Source: Flavivirga abyssicola (GTDB lineage Bacteria > Bacteroidota > Bacteroidia > Flavobacteriales > Flavobacteriaceae). Taken from it: a stretch of 64,000 nt of DNA. The notes below the pieces were generated by a model. The model was not told where the DNA came from, made no database searches, and saw only the letters and a program-made list of their open reading frames with translations. The position numbers were made by a program, and so were the translations under genes. Shown piece after piece: positions 35,587 through 42,430 of the stretch (positions are counted from its first letter, which is position 1; the number at the start of each line of letters is the position of its first letter). The stretch spans positions 3,211,001 through 3,275,000 of the forward strand of contig NZ_CP141266.1 of assembly GCF_030540775.2 (NCBI RefSeq). Direction: 5' to 3'.

Positions 35587-37242
35587 ATGAAAACAAAATT
35601 TTTATCATTACTATTTTTAGCATTATCTTTTAATGCAATAGCAAAAGTCATTAGACCTGGACAAGAAGGGACTATTAATAATTTAATGCAAAATAATACA
35701 GTAATTGAATTTCAAAGGGGGAAAACATATAATTTTAGTAACCCTATTATTGTCACTAAGGCTGGTATACTGTTTAATGCTACTGGCTCTGGAGCACTAC
35801 CTATTATTAGATTAAATAATGCTAACAAAGATCAACTTTTCGATATTAGAGCAAACAATGTTAAATTTAAAAATTTAAATCTTGTAGGGGATAATGCTGG
35901 AGTTTTTGGTCGATCTGTTATTAAGGTCACAAGAAATATAACAAAACTTTTGGTTGAGAATTGTACTATAAAAAATAGTCAAAATGGTATAAATTCAACC
36001 ATTGGCTATGCTTTGAATGGTCTAATAGCTAAACGTGTAACATTTAGTAATATCACAGATGTCTGTATTTTAATTCTCAACAGAAAAACAAATATTTTAA
36101 GGATTCCCAAATTAAGAGACAGAGTAGAGATTAGAAATTGTACATTCGAACCAGGATATGATCGTGCTATAGTAAGCGATAATGGTAATGATTTTACACC
36201 TTTTAGTAAAATGGTAAATGGGGTGTTAAAACATGGAAATAAAAGAGAAGAATATGCAACAAATTTAAAAGGGAGTATCATAGCAGGAAATACTTTTAAA
36301 AAATGTAAAAGATGGCATATTGGTATGGTGCAATCTAGAAATGCTGTTATTAGAGATAATAGAATGGATGGACCAAATGGTTCTGAAATATATTCAGGAT
36401 GTTTGCATTTTGAACAGTTTGTGTCCGATATTAGAATTTTTAGAAATGTAATGACAAATAACTATGCAGGTTCTAGAGGTTTTCTTGATATGGCCGCAAA
36501 AGAAGGAATTAGGAGAATTGGTGATAATAAAGAGCCTTATTTGTTTGTAGCTACTGGTAGTATGTTTTCCAGAAGAGGAAGTGGTGATTGTGATGGTAAA
36601 ATAGATAAAAACTGTAAAGTAGAAATACATAGATATGGACCAAGAAGGTTTTATATTTATGGTAATACTTTTAAATCTAACGTAAAATTAGAACATGGTA
36701 TTTCTTTTACTGATGCTGAAGGGTTTTTTATAGGGCAAGATCAAAGCGGAAAAATAGCTAAGAATAAGTGGGAAGTAGGAACAGTACCTACTAAGGGAAA
36801 AATACGTATAACTAAGGGTGATCAAGGAAATTGTAATATTAAAATACGTGATAATTTGGCAGGAACAGATATTTATTATAAACCTAACAAACGTGAAGCT
36901 TCATTAAATAAAAGAAATGACTGTATTATTCTAGGAAGCGGAAACACTAGTAAAGAAAATAGGTTGAAATCTAATGAAGCAAAAGAAACCGTTATTGATA
37001 GTGATTCGTTTTCTTTTTATCCGAATCCGGCATCCAACATGATTACAATTCAAACAGGTAATGAGGCAAGTTATACTCTAGAAATACATGATATCTTTGG
37101 TAAAAAAGTAAAGCAGGTTAATGTAGATAGCGGTAATAAAAAATACACCTTAAATTTAAGTAATATGGCTAAAGGTGTATACTTAATGTCATATATAAGA
37201 AAAGGACAGGTTAGTAAAAAAGAACGATTAATTTTAAAATAA
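35587..37242 (+). CDS. T9SS-secreted right-handed beta-helix protein
   Basis: A 551-residue exported protein. The signal peptide is MKTKFLSLLFLALSFNAIAK, followed by KVIRPGQEGTINNLMQ and a parallel beta-helix made of short irregular rungs (VKFKNLNLVGDNAG, KLLVENCTIKNSQNG, VEIRNCTFEPGYDRA, IIAGNTFKKCKR, NVMTNNYAGSRG). A type A sorting domain (SDSFSFYPNPASNMITIQT to ERLILK) makes it a T9SS cargo. Beta-helix folds of this kind occur in polysaccharide lyases, including the alginate/chondroitin lyase PL6 family. I cannot pick out catalytic residues, so a polysaccharide-degrading role is only possible. It stands alone between the decayed and intact HMA copies. Confidence 0.85.
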   Translation: MKTKFLSLLFLALSFNAIAKVIRPGQEGTINNLMQNNTVIEFQRGKTYNFSNPIIVTKAGILFNATGSGALPIIRLNNANKDQLFDIRANNVKFKNLNLVGDNAGVFGRSVIKVTRNITKLLVENCTIKNSQNGINSTIGYALNGLIAKRVTFSNITDVCILILNRKTNILRIPKLRDRVEIRNCTFEPGYDRAIVSDNGNDFTPFSKMVNGVLKHGNKREEYATNLKGSIIAGNTFKKCKRWHIGMVQSRNAVIRDNRMDGPNGSEIYSGCLHFEQFVSDIRIFRNVMTNNYAGSRGFLDMAAKEGIRRIGDNKEPYLFVATGSMFSRRGSGDCDGKIDKNCKVEIHRYGPRRFYIYGNTFKSNVKLEHGISFTDAEGFFIGQDQSGKIAKNKWEVGTVPTKGKIRITKGDQGNCNIKIRDNLAGTDIYYKPNKREASLNKRNDCIILGSGNTSKENRLKSNEAKETVIDSDSFSFYPNPASNMITIQTGNEASYTLEIHDIFGKKVKQVNVDSGNKKYTLNLSNMAKGVYLMSYIRKGQVSKKERLILK

Positions 37243-37378
37243 AGCTTTATTATTGTTTGTAAAGAATATAAAAAAGTGAAAGATAAACTCAATTATGGTT
37301 CCCCATATTGGTAATCACAGGGATATTGAGTTTGATAACAATTATTAAAACCTTGTTAAAAGATAATTTTTTATAATA

Positions 37379-37409
37379 ATAAAGGGCATCAAAAAAAGAT
37401 GCCCTTTAT
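37379..37409 (+). terminator. Intrinsic terminator after the beta-helix gene
   Basis: A perfect stem AAAGGGCATC / GATGCCCTTT with a 7-A loop, followed by ATTTATT. It lies between convergent genes, so it may serve both. Confidence 0.75.
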
Positions 37410-37460
37410 TTATTGGTTTAATGACAAAAAATATGAAAATCAATTTTTTAATATTGTTTT

Positions 37461-37730
37461 TTAGCTGTTCATTCTACCAATAGCACAACTAACAAAAGAT
37501 TTTGCTTTTGTAGTTAACGCATTTTTTTCTCCAACAATAGGATAACCAATTTTATGTAATACTTGTTTAGCTTTCAATAATGCTTTTTCGTTTTCATAGG
37601 AAAAAGAAACGGTGTGTTCTTCGTTATTAGTTATTACATCACTAATATTTTCTAAATCAGATAACTTATTGGTAATGGTATTTGAGCACCCACCACATTT
37701 AAGGTTTTGTATTTCTAAAGTTATATTCAT
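37461..37730 (-). CDS. Heavy-metal-associated (HMA) domain protein
   Basis: An 89-residue protein with the ferredoxin-like HMA fold: MNITLEIQNLKCGGCSNTIT supplies the metal-binding Cys-Gly-Gly-Cys, and the body runs to LLKAKQVLHKIGYPIVGEKN. A short C-terminal tail ends with one Cys (FVSCAIGRMNS). The ATG at 37730 is chosen over an upstream TTG because it begins exactly at the domain, 2 bases after the upstream gene's stop. Its position behind a persulfide dioxygenase suggests a sulfur or copper/sulfur-linked role, as with HMA proteins in Cst-like operons; this is inference. Confidence 0.92.
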   Translation of the reverse strand: MNITLEIQNLKCGGCSNTITNKLSDLENISDVITNNEEHTVSFSYENEKALLKAKQVLHKIGYPIVGEKNALTTKAKSFVSCAIGRMNS

Positions 37731-37732
37731 TT

Positions 37733-39142
37733 TTATAAAGTTGATGGGCAAATAAAAGCAGTCGTTGGTAAATCCGAGTTTTTAATCGCTCCAAAACCAC
37801 CGGCAATGTCTATTACGTCAAACCCTCTGGCTTTTAAAATAGATGCTGCAATAACAGAACGATATCCACCTGCACAATGTATATGGTAGGTCTTAGATGT
37901 ATCAATAGCATTCATATTATCATTTATATAATCTAATGCAAAATGTTGCACAGCATCACTATCTAGATGCTCCGATTTATATTCGCCATCTTTTCTAACG
38001 TCAAGTATATTAATTGGACCGTTTTTAAAACGATTAGAAAATTCATCGACAGAAATAGACTCAATAGTTTCAATATCTTTACCAGCATCTTTCCATGCTT
38101 TTATACCGCCTTTTAGGTATCCTAAGGTATTATCATAGCCCACTCTAGATAATCGAGTTACGGTTTCTTTTTCTTTCCCTTCTGGCGTAACAAGTAGAAT
38201 AGGTTGTTTTAAATCTGTAATTAAAGCACCAACCCATGGTGCAAATCCACCATGTATTCCAATAAAAATGGAATTTGGGATATGAGCTTCTACAAATTCT
38301 TTTTCGGTTCTAACATCCAAAACTAAAGCATCCTCTTGGTTTGCGATAGCTTCAAATACTTCTGGAGCTAGTTCTGTATCTCCTTTTTGCAGAACAGTTT
38401 CAAAATTATCATACCCAGATTTATTCATCATCGCATTTTTAGCAAAATACTGTGGAGGTGGAGCAATACCATCTAAAACTTCTTCAACAAACTCTTCTTT
38501 TGTCATATCTGCTCTTAAAGCGTAGTTGGTTTTTTTCTGATCTCCTAAAATTCCAACGGTTTCTTTACTTAAATTTTTACCACATGCAGAACCAGCACCG
38601 TGAGCAGGGTATACAATAATGTTATCTTCTAGTGGCATGATTTTGTTGCGTAGAGATTCATATAACATGCCTGCTAAGTCTTCTTTTGTCAAGTCTGATT
38701 TTATTGCTAAATCTGGACGCCCTACATCTCCTAAAAACAAGGTGTCTCCACTAAAAATAGCATGATTGTCTCCTTTTTCATCAATTAAAAGAAATGTTGA
38801 AGACTCCAAAGTATGCCCAGGAGTGTGTAATACCTTAATAGTAATATTTCCAATTTTAAACGCTTCATTATCTGTTGCAATATAAGCATCATAATCAGTT
38901 TCGGCTCCAGGACCAAAAACAATAGTCGCTCCTGTTTTTTTTGCTAAATCGACATGTCCGGAAACAAAATCGGCATGAAAATGAGTCTCGAAAATATATT
39001 TAATCTCTGCATTTTCTTTCTTAGCTTTATCAACATACTGTTGTGTTTCACGTAATGGATCAATAATAGCAACTTCACCATTAGATTCTATATAATAAGC
39101 TCCTTGAGCTAAACATCCTGTATAAATTTGTTCTATTTTCAT
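37733..39142 (-). CDS. Persulfide dioxygenase-rhodanese fusion (CstB/BlsA-like MBL fold hydrolase)
   Basis: A 469-residue fusion. Residues 1-240 are an ETHE1-type metallo-beta-lactamase fold with FETHFHADFVSGH (iron ligands His54, His56, Asp58), HTPGHTLESS and the GDTLFLGDVGRPDL loop. Residues about 265-355 are a rhodanese domain without an obvious catalytic Cys (LVTPEGKEKETVTRL). Residues about 370-460 are an active rhodanese domain with Cys423 in HCAGGYRS. This layout resembles CstB, which oxidises persulfides to thiosulfate or sulfite. It is followed 2 bases later by the HMA gene. Its promoter carries a palindrome at a class II activator position. Confidence 0.93.
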   Translation of the reverse strand: MKIEQIYTGCLAQGAYYIESNGEVAIIDPLRETQQYVDKAKKENAEIKYIFETHFHADFVSGHVDLAKKTGATIVFGPGAETDYDAYIATDNEAFKIGNITIKVLHTPGHTLESSTFLLIDEKGDNHAIFSGDTLFLGDVGRPDLAIKSDLTKEDLAGMLYESLRNKIMPLEDNIIVYPAHGAGSACGKNLSKETVGILGDQKKTNYALRADMTKEEFVEEVLDGIAPPPQYFAKNAMMNKSGYDNFETVLQKGDTELAPEVFEAIANQEDALVLDVRTEKEFVEAHIPNSIFIGIHGGFAPWVGALITDLKQPILLVTPEGKEKETVTRLSRVGYDNTLGYLKGGIKAWKDAGKDIETIESISVDEFSNRFKNGPINILDVRKDGEYKSEHLDSDAVQHFALDYINDNMNAIDTSKTYHIHCAGGYRSVIAASILKARGFDVIDIAGGFGAIKNSDLPTTAFICPSTL

Positions 39143-39194
39143 AATCTATATTTTAATTACAGAGTGGGCAGAAATTCTTTTAATTTAAACATTT

Positions 39195-39202
39195 CAAAAC
39201 TA
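39195..39202 (-). promoter_or_regulatory. -7 promoter element for the persulfide dioxygenase operon
   Basis: Minus-strand TAGTTTTG (TAnnTTTG), 53 bases upstream of the ATG at 39142, with a Crp/Fnr-like palindrome centred 36.5 bases upstream of its last base. Confidence 0.55.
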
Positions 39203-39223
39203 CAAATCTTTAACGATTCACTT

Positions 39224-39239
39224 TGTGACTAAAGTCACA
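39224..39239. promoter_or_regulatory. Crp/Fnr-type operator upstream of the persulfide dioxygenase gene
   Basis: TGTGACTAAAGTCACA has 7-bp half-sites TGTGACT/AGTCACA around two central bases, a classic Crp/Fnr-family site. Its centre (39231.5) lies about 41 bases upstream of the predicted transcript start, the class II activator position. It matches 41060-41075 in sequence pattern and distance. Confidence 0.6.
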
Positions 39240-39245
39240 TTACAG

Positions 39246-40037
39246 CTATTTAAGCTCTTTATAAATAATATAAACAGCCATTATTAAAACAAAAAAACCA
39301 AAGCTTTTTTTGAGTTTCTTTCCACTTATAAACTTTGAAATAAAAACACCCAAAATAATCCCTATGATAGAAATTAAAGTAAAAGAAAGAAGAAATACCC
39401 ATTCAATTTCTAAAGTTTGAACATCTCCTATAAAACCAATTAGAGAATTGATAGTTACAATAATTAATGAAGTGCCTACTGCTTTTTTCATTGGGATGTT
39501 GGCCCAAACAACCAAAGCTGGAACATATAGAAAACCACCCCCAGCACCAATAAGCCCGGTAACAGTTCCAATAATTAAACCTTGTACGAATGTTTTGTAA
39601 TACGGTTGAGCATATGAAACAGCATCAGTGTTTTTTCCTTTTTTTATCATAGAATATGAAGCGAGTAACATGATAATAGCAAAAAATATCATAATACTCA
39701 TTTCTTTAGTGAGCGCATAATTGCCGAAACTAAAAAGCGTATCCGGAATACCTGGAACTAAATAACGTCTGGATAAATAAACAGCAATAAACGATGGGAA
39801 TGAAAAAGCTAATCCGGTTTTGAAGTCGACCAATCCTTCTTTATATTTTTGATATGTACCTACCATAGAAGAAGTACCTACCACAAAAAGGGAATAAGCA
39901 GTGGCGATAACTGGGTTATAGCCTAAAAGGTATACGAGTAACGGTACAGTAAGTATAGAACCGCCACCACCGATTAAACCTAAAACCAATCCAACAATTA
40001 AAGCTCCAATATATCCTAAGAGTTGTGTGGAGTCCAT
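39246..40037 (-). CDS. TauE/SafE family sulfite/anion exporter
   Basis: A 263-residue membrane protein with about eight helices in two halves, each opening with a Gly-rich signature: GLVLGLIGGGGSILTVPLLVYLLG (residues about 13-40) and GLIGAGGGFLYVPALVVWA (about 162-182). The family exports sulfite, sulfoacetate or related anions. Its position between persulfide dioxygenase and the YeeE/YedE pair supports export of sulfite made from sulfide or thiosulfate. It is one base from the next gene upstream, thus co-transcribed. Confidence 0.93.
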   Translation of the reverse strand: MDSTQLLGYIGALIVGLVLGLIGGGGSILTVPLLVYLLGYNPVIATAYSLFVVGTSSMVGTYQKYKEGLVDFKTGLAFSFPSFIAVYLSRRYLVPGIPDTLFSFGNYALTKEMSIMIFFAIIMLLASYSMIKKGKNTDAVSYAQPYYKTFVQGLIIGTVTGLIGAGGGFLYVPALVVWANIPMKKAVGTSLIIVTINSLIGFIGDVQTLEIEWVFLLSFTLISIIGIILGVFISKFISGKKLKKSFGFFVLIMAVYIIYKELK

Positions 40038-40451
40038 TTAATGAGGGAGTTTGTCTTTTAAGGCTCCGTATACATATGTGCCTAAAATTGCTGCGGAAAT
40101 TACTATGATCATGCTATATACACCTGTGCCTAATAGAATGTACATAGGACCAGGGCACGCACCAATAAGTGCCCAGCCAAGTCCAAAGATAATACCACCA
40201 ACTATATACCTTGTGATTCCTTTTTCTTTTTTGGGAACAAAAATATCGGCTCCTTTAATACTCTTTATAGTGCCTCTTTTCGATATTTGAAGAAATAAGA
40301 CTCCAGAAGCAATCGCGGTACCTATAATGCCATACATATGAAATGATTGAAATCTAAACATCTCGTATATTCTATACCACGAAACAGCTTCAGATTTCAC
40401 TAAAACAATTCCGAAGAAAATGCCAATCAATAAAAATTTTAGATATTTCAT
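40038..40451 (-). CDS. YeeE/YedE half-size transporter (DUF6691 type)
   Basis: A 137-residue membrane protein with about four helices and the signature FGLGWALIGACPGPMYILLGTG (residues about 90-112), whose Cys corresponds to one of the thiosulfate-relay cysteines of YeeE-family uptake proteins. It is the C-terminal-half counterpart of the gene at 40456-41013, 4 bases away. Together they make up one full-size YeeE-like permease, probably for thiosulfate or another sulfur compound. Confidence 0.93.
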   Translation of the reverse strand: MKYLKFLLIGIFFGIVLVKSEAVSWYRIYEMFRFQSFHMYGIIGTAIASGVLFLQISKRGTIKSIKGADIFVPKKEKGITRYIVGGIIFGLGWALIGACPGPMYILLGTGVYSMIIVISAAILGTYVYGALKDKLPH

Positions 40452-40455
40452 GTTT

Positions 40456-41013
40456 TTAAAAAATTAGGGGTAAAATAAAATTTGTCATAATTAAACCACC
40501 AATAAAAAAACCTATGACAGCTATTAATGATGGTTTTTGTAAACTACTAAGTCCTGTTATAGCATGTCCTGAGGTACAACCACCTGCATAGCGTGTGCCA
40601 AAACCAACCAATAAACCACCTAGAATTAGAATGAGTAATCCCTTAGGAGTGATTAAGGCTTCAATACTGTACATCTCGTTAGGAACTAATGTGGCACCTG
40701 AATTTTCAAATCCCATATTTTGAAGTTCAACAACAGTTGTCGGATTTAAGTCAGTTAGACTATCGTTGGATAAGTATTGAGTTGCAATAAAACCACCAAT
40801 AATGGCACCAAGTACAACAATTAAGTTCCATATTTGTGCTTTCCAGTTAAATTTAAAAAAAGAGGCTGTTTTTCCAGCTCCCATGATCGAACACATGGTT
40901 CTAAGATTAGAGGACATACCAAATGTCTTGCCAAAATAGAGTAATAATGCCATGACTACGGCAATTAGTGGGCCAGATACATACCATGGCCAAGGATTTA
41001 AAATGTATTCCAT
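40456..41013 (-). CDS. YeeE/YedE half-size transporter
   Basis: A 185-residue membrane protein with about five helices and the signature RYAGGCTSGHAITGLSSL (about residues 140-158), the other conserved Cys site of YeeE-like sulfur-compound permeases. MCSIMGAG near residue 45 holds a further Cys. It is first gene of the YeeE-YeeE-TauE run and has its own promoter with a palindromic operator. Confidence 0.94.
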   Translation of the reverse strand: MEYILNPWPWYVSGPLIAVVMALLLYFGKTFGMSSNLRTMCSIMGAGKTASFFKFNWKAQIWNLIVVLGAIIGGFIATQYLSNDSLTDLNPTTVVELQNMGFENSGATLVPNEMYSIEALITPKGLLILILGGLLVGFGTRYAGGCTSGHAITGLSSLQKPSLIAVIGFFIGGLIMTNFILPLIF

Positions 41014-41030
41014 TTTACTTAGATTTATTG

Positions 41031-41038
41031 CAAATGTA
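41031..41038 (-). promoter_or_regulatory. -7 promoter element for the YeeE/YedE-TauE operon
   Basis: Minus-strand TACATTTG followed by C (TAnnTTTG), 18 bases upstream of the ATG at 41013. Confidence 0.6.
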
Positions 41039-41059
41039 GAGTTAAACTAAAGGAAGTTT

Positions 41060-41075
41060 TGTAATAAATGTTACT
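41060..41075. promoter_or_regulatory. Crp/Fnr-type operator upstream of the YeeE/YedE operon
   Basis: TGTAATAAATGTTACT shares the pattern TGTrAyWAAWGTyACW with the site at 39224. Its centre, 41067.5, is again exactly 36.5 bases upstream of the last base of the -7 element. It is nested in a wider AGGAAGT/ACTTCCT inverted repeat (41051-41083). Confidence 0.6.
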
Positions 41076-41273
41076 TACTTCCTAGATGTTTAATGATGTT
41101 TTGGAACTGGTAGTTATATCCTAATATAATTTCAAATAAAGTAAAATCGAGCTTTTTGAGTTTTTTTGCTAATAAGAATTATAACTTTTTGATTAAATAA
41201 AAGATAAATAACAAGCCCGACCATTAATTTTGAACACATAAGATAGATATATTAACGTTCACAAGAGAGTCAT

Positions 41274-41906
41274 TTATAATAAAACTTCAATTTTATTTCT
41301 GCTAAGCTTTATCTTATTTTCGTTTTCAAATTGTTTTAAAAGCCTGGAAATAACAACACGTGATGTATGTAAATCCTCGGCGATATCTTGATGTTTTGCA
41401 ATAATAGTTTTAGATGTGTGAAGTTTAACTTTATTGATTAGGTATTTGTAAAGACGCTCATCCATTTTCATAAAAGCAAGATTGTCTATAGCTTCCAACA
41501 TTTCATCAAAACGTGTTTGGTAACTTTCTAATATAAAATTTCGCCAACTTTCGTTATTATGAAACCATGCTTGCATATTCTGAACGGGAATCATAATGAG
41601 GCTTGAATCTTTTTCGGCAACAGCTCTAATTTTACTTTTAGAAGTCCCCATACAACAAGTAAGTGACATGGTACAAGTTTCTCCCGCTTCTAAAAAATAA
41701 ATAAGTAATTCGTTACCATCATTATCTTCTCGAAGTATTTTAATATTTCCACTTAATAAAAGCGGTATATATTGTAATGGTTGATTAATGTCTATAATAA
41801 TATCATCTTTTAAAAACGTACTTATTGTACCCACTTTTTCGATTTCAGATATAAGTGTGTCATCTAAAATATGATTAAACTTTTGATATAATAATTCCTT
41901 TCCCAT
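41274..41906 (-). CDS. Crp/Fnr family transcriptional regulator, Cys-rich
   Basis: A 210-residue regulator: N-terminal cyclic-nucleotide-binding-like beta-roll (residues about 20-130), dimer helix, and C-terminal winged helix with recognition segment LHTSRVVISRLLKQFENENK. The roll contains GETCTMSLTCCMGTSKSK with Cys78, Cys84 and Cys85, a cluster suited to thiol, persulfide or metal sensing. The ATG at 41906 is chosen over a TTG six bases upstream. It lies upstream of the sulfur genes on the same strand, and two Crp-like palindromes lie at their promoters, so it is the probable regulator. A symmetrical GTAATGAATTAC lies at 41915-41926, at its own start region, suggesting autoregulation. Confidence 0.93.
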   Translation of the reverse strand: MGKELLYQKFNHILDDTLISEIEKVGTISTFLKDDIIIDINQPLQYIPLLLSGNIKILREDNDGNELLIYFLEAGETCTMSLTCCMGTSKSKIRAVAEKDSSLIMIPVQNMQAWFHNNESWRNFILESYQTRFDEMLEAIDNLAFMKMDERLYKYLINKVKLHTSKTIIAKHQDIAEDLHTSRVVISRLLKQFENENKIKLSRNKIEVLL

Positions 41907-41967
41907 ATTCAAAAGTAATGAATTACAAATTTGGAATAAAAATTTGGTGATGTTTTAATAAAAATAC

Positions 41968-41975
41968 TATATTTG
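41968..41975 (+). promoter_or_regulatory. -7 promoter element for tRNA-Arg
   Basis: TATATTTG followed by C (TAnnTTTG), 13 bases before the tRNA 5' end. Confidence 0.6.
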
Positions 41976-41988
41976 CACCCACAAAAAT

Positions 41989-42062
41989 GGCCATGTGGCG
42001 CAACTGAATAGCGCACTTGATTACGGCTCAAGAGGTTGCAGGTTTGAATCCTGCCATGGTCA
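41989..42062 (+). tRNA. tRNA-Arg (ACG anticodon)
   Basis: A 74-base cloverleaf: acceptor GGCCATG pairs with CATGGTC, anticodon stem CTTGA/TCAAG encloses loop TTACGGC with anticodon ACG, and T arm GCAGG-TTTGAAT-CCTGC. The discriminator is A and CCA is not encoded. It has its own promoter and terminator. The Tc toxin locus starts 370 bases downstream. Confidence 0.96.
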
Positions 42063-42075
42063 CAAATATTACTTC

Positions 42076-42105
42076 AAAACCCCTTATTCTTAAGGGGTTT
42101 TTTTA
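42076..42105 (+). terminator. Intrinsic terminator of tRNA-Arg
   Basis: Stem AAAACCCCTTA / TAAGGGGTTTT with a 4-base loop and a T-run, 14 bases after the tRNA. In the following 325 bases up to the toxin gene I see no gene and no clear TAnnTTTG promoter. Confidence 0.88.
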
Positions 42106-42430
42106 TTCCAAAGAAAGATTAATTCATTACAATTAAGGATTCAAACCTTTCTAAAAAGCGAACAATCTCAATAAATAAAATAATTAATGCCTTAAAACTT
42201 CACTAAATAATTATCTATATGATTTGTATATGGGAAAATAAACCAACAATACATAATGTTACTGTTGATTCTTGCTAATAAAAACGCTGAATTATTCTTA
42301 CAAATTAATAGGTGTTTTTCCTTAAAAGTTAGGGTGAAAATCCTTCGATATTTATATGTATGTGTAGCTACATTTATAATGTAAAATATTGAACGTCCTA
42401 AGGGGTAAAGAAAAATTCAATTCATTTGAT

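Noticed and set aside
42137-42148. Inverted 12-base match to the tRNA-Arg T arm as an attachment site
   Set aside because: An attachment site should repeat the tRNA 3' end in direct orientation. A 12-base inverted match can be chance or a tRNA fragment.
42389-42430. TTG start adding 14 residues to the TcB-TcC protein
   Set aside because: The ATG at 42431 gives a cleaner N-terminus and the added residues look like untranslated leader. It remains possible.
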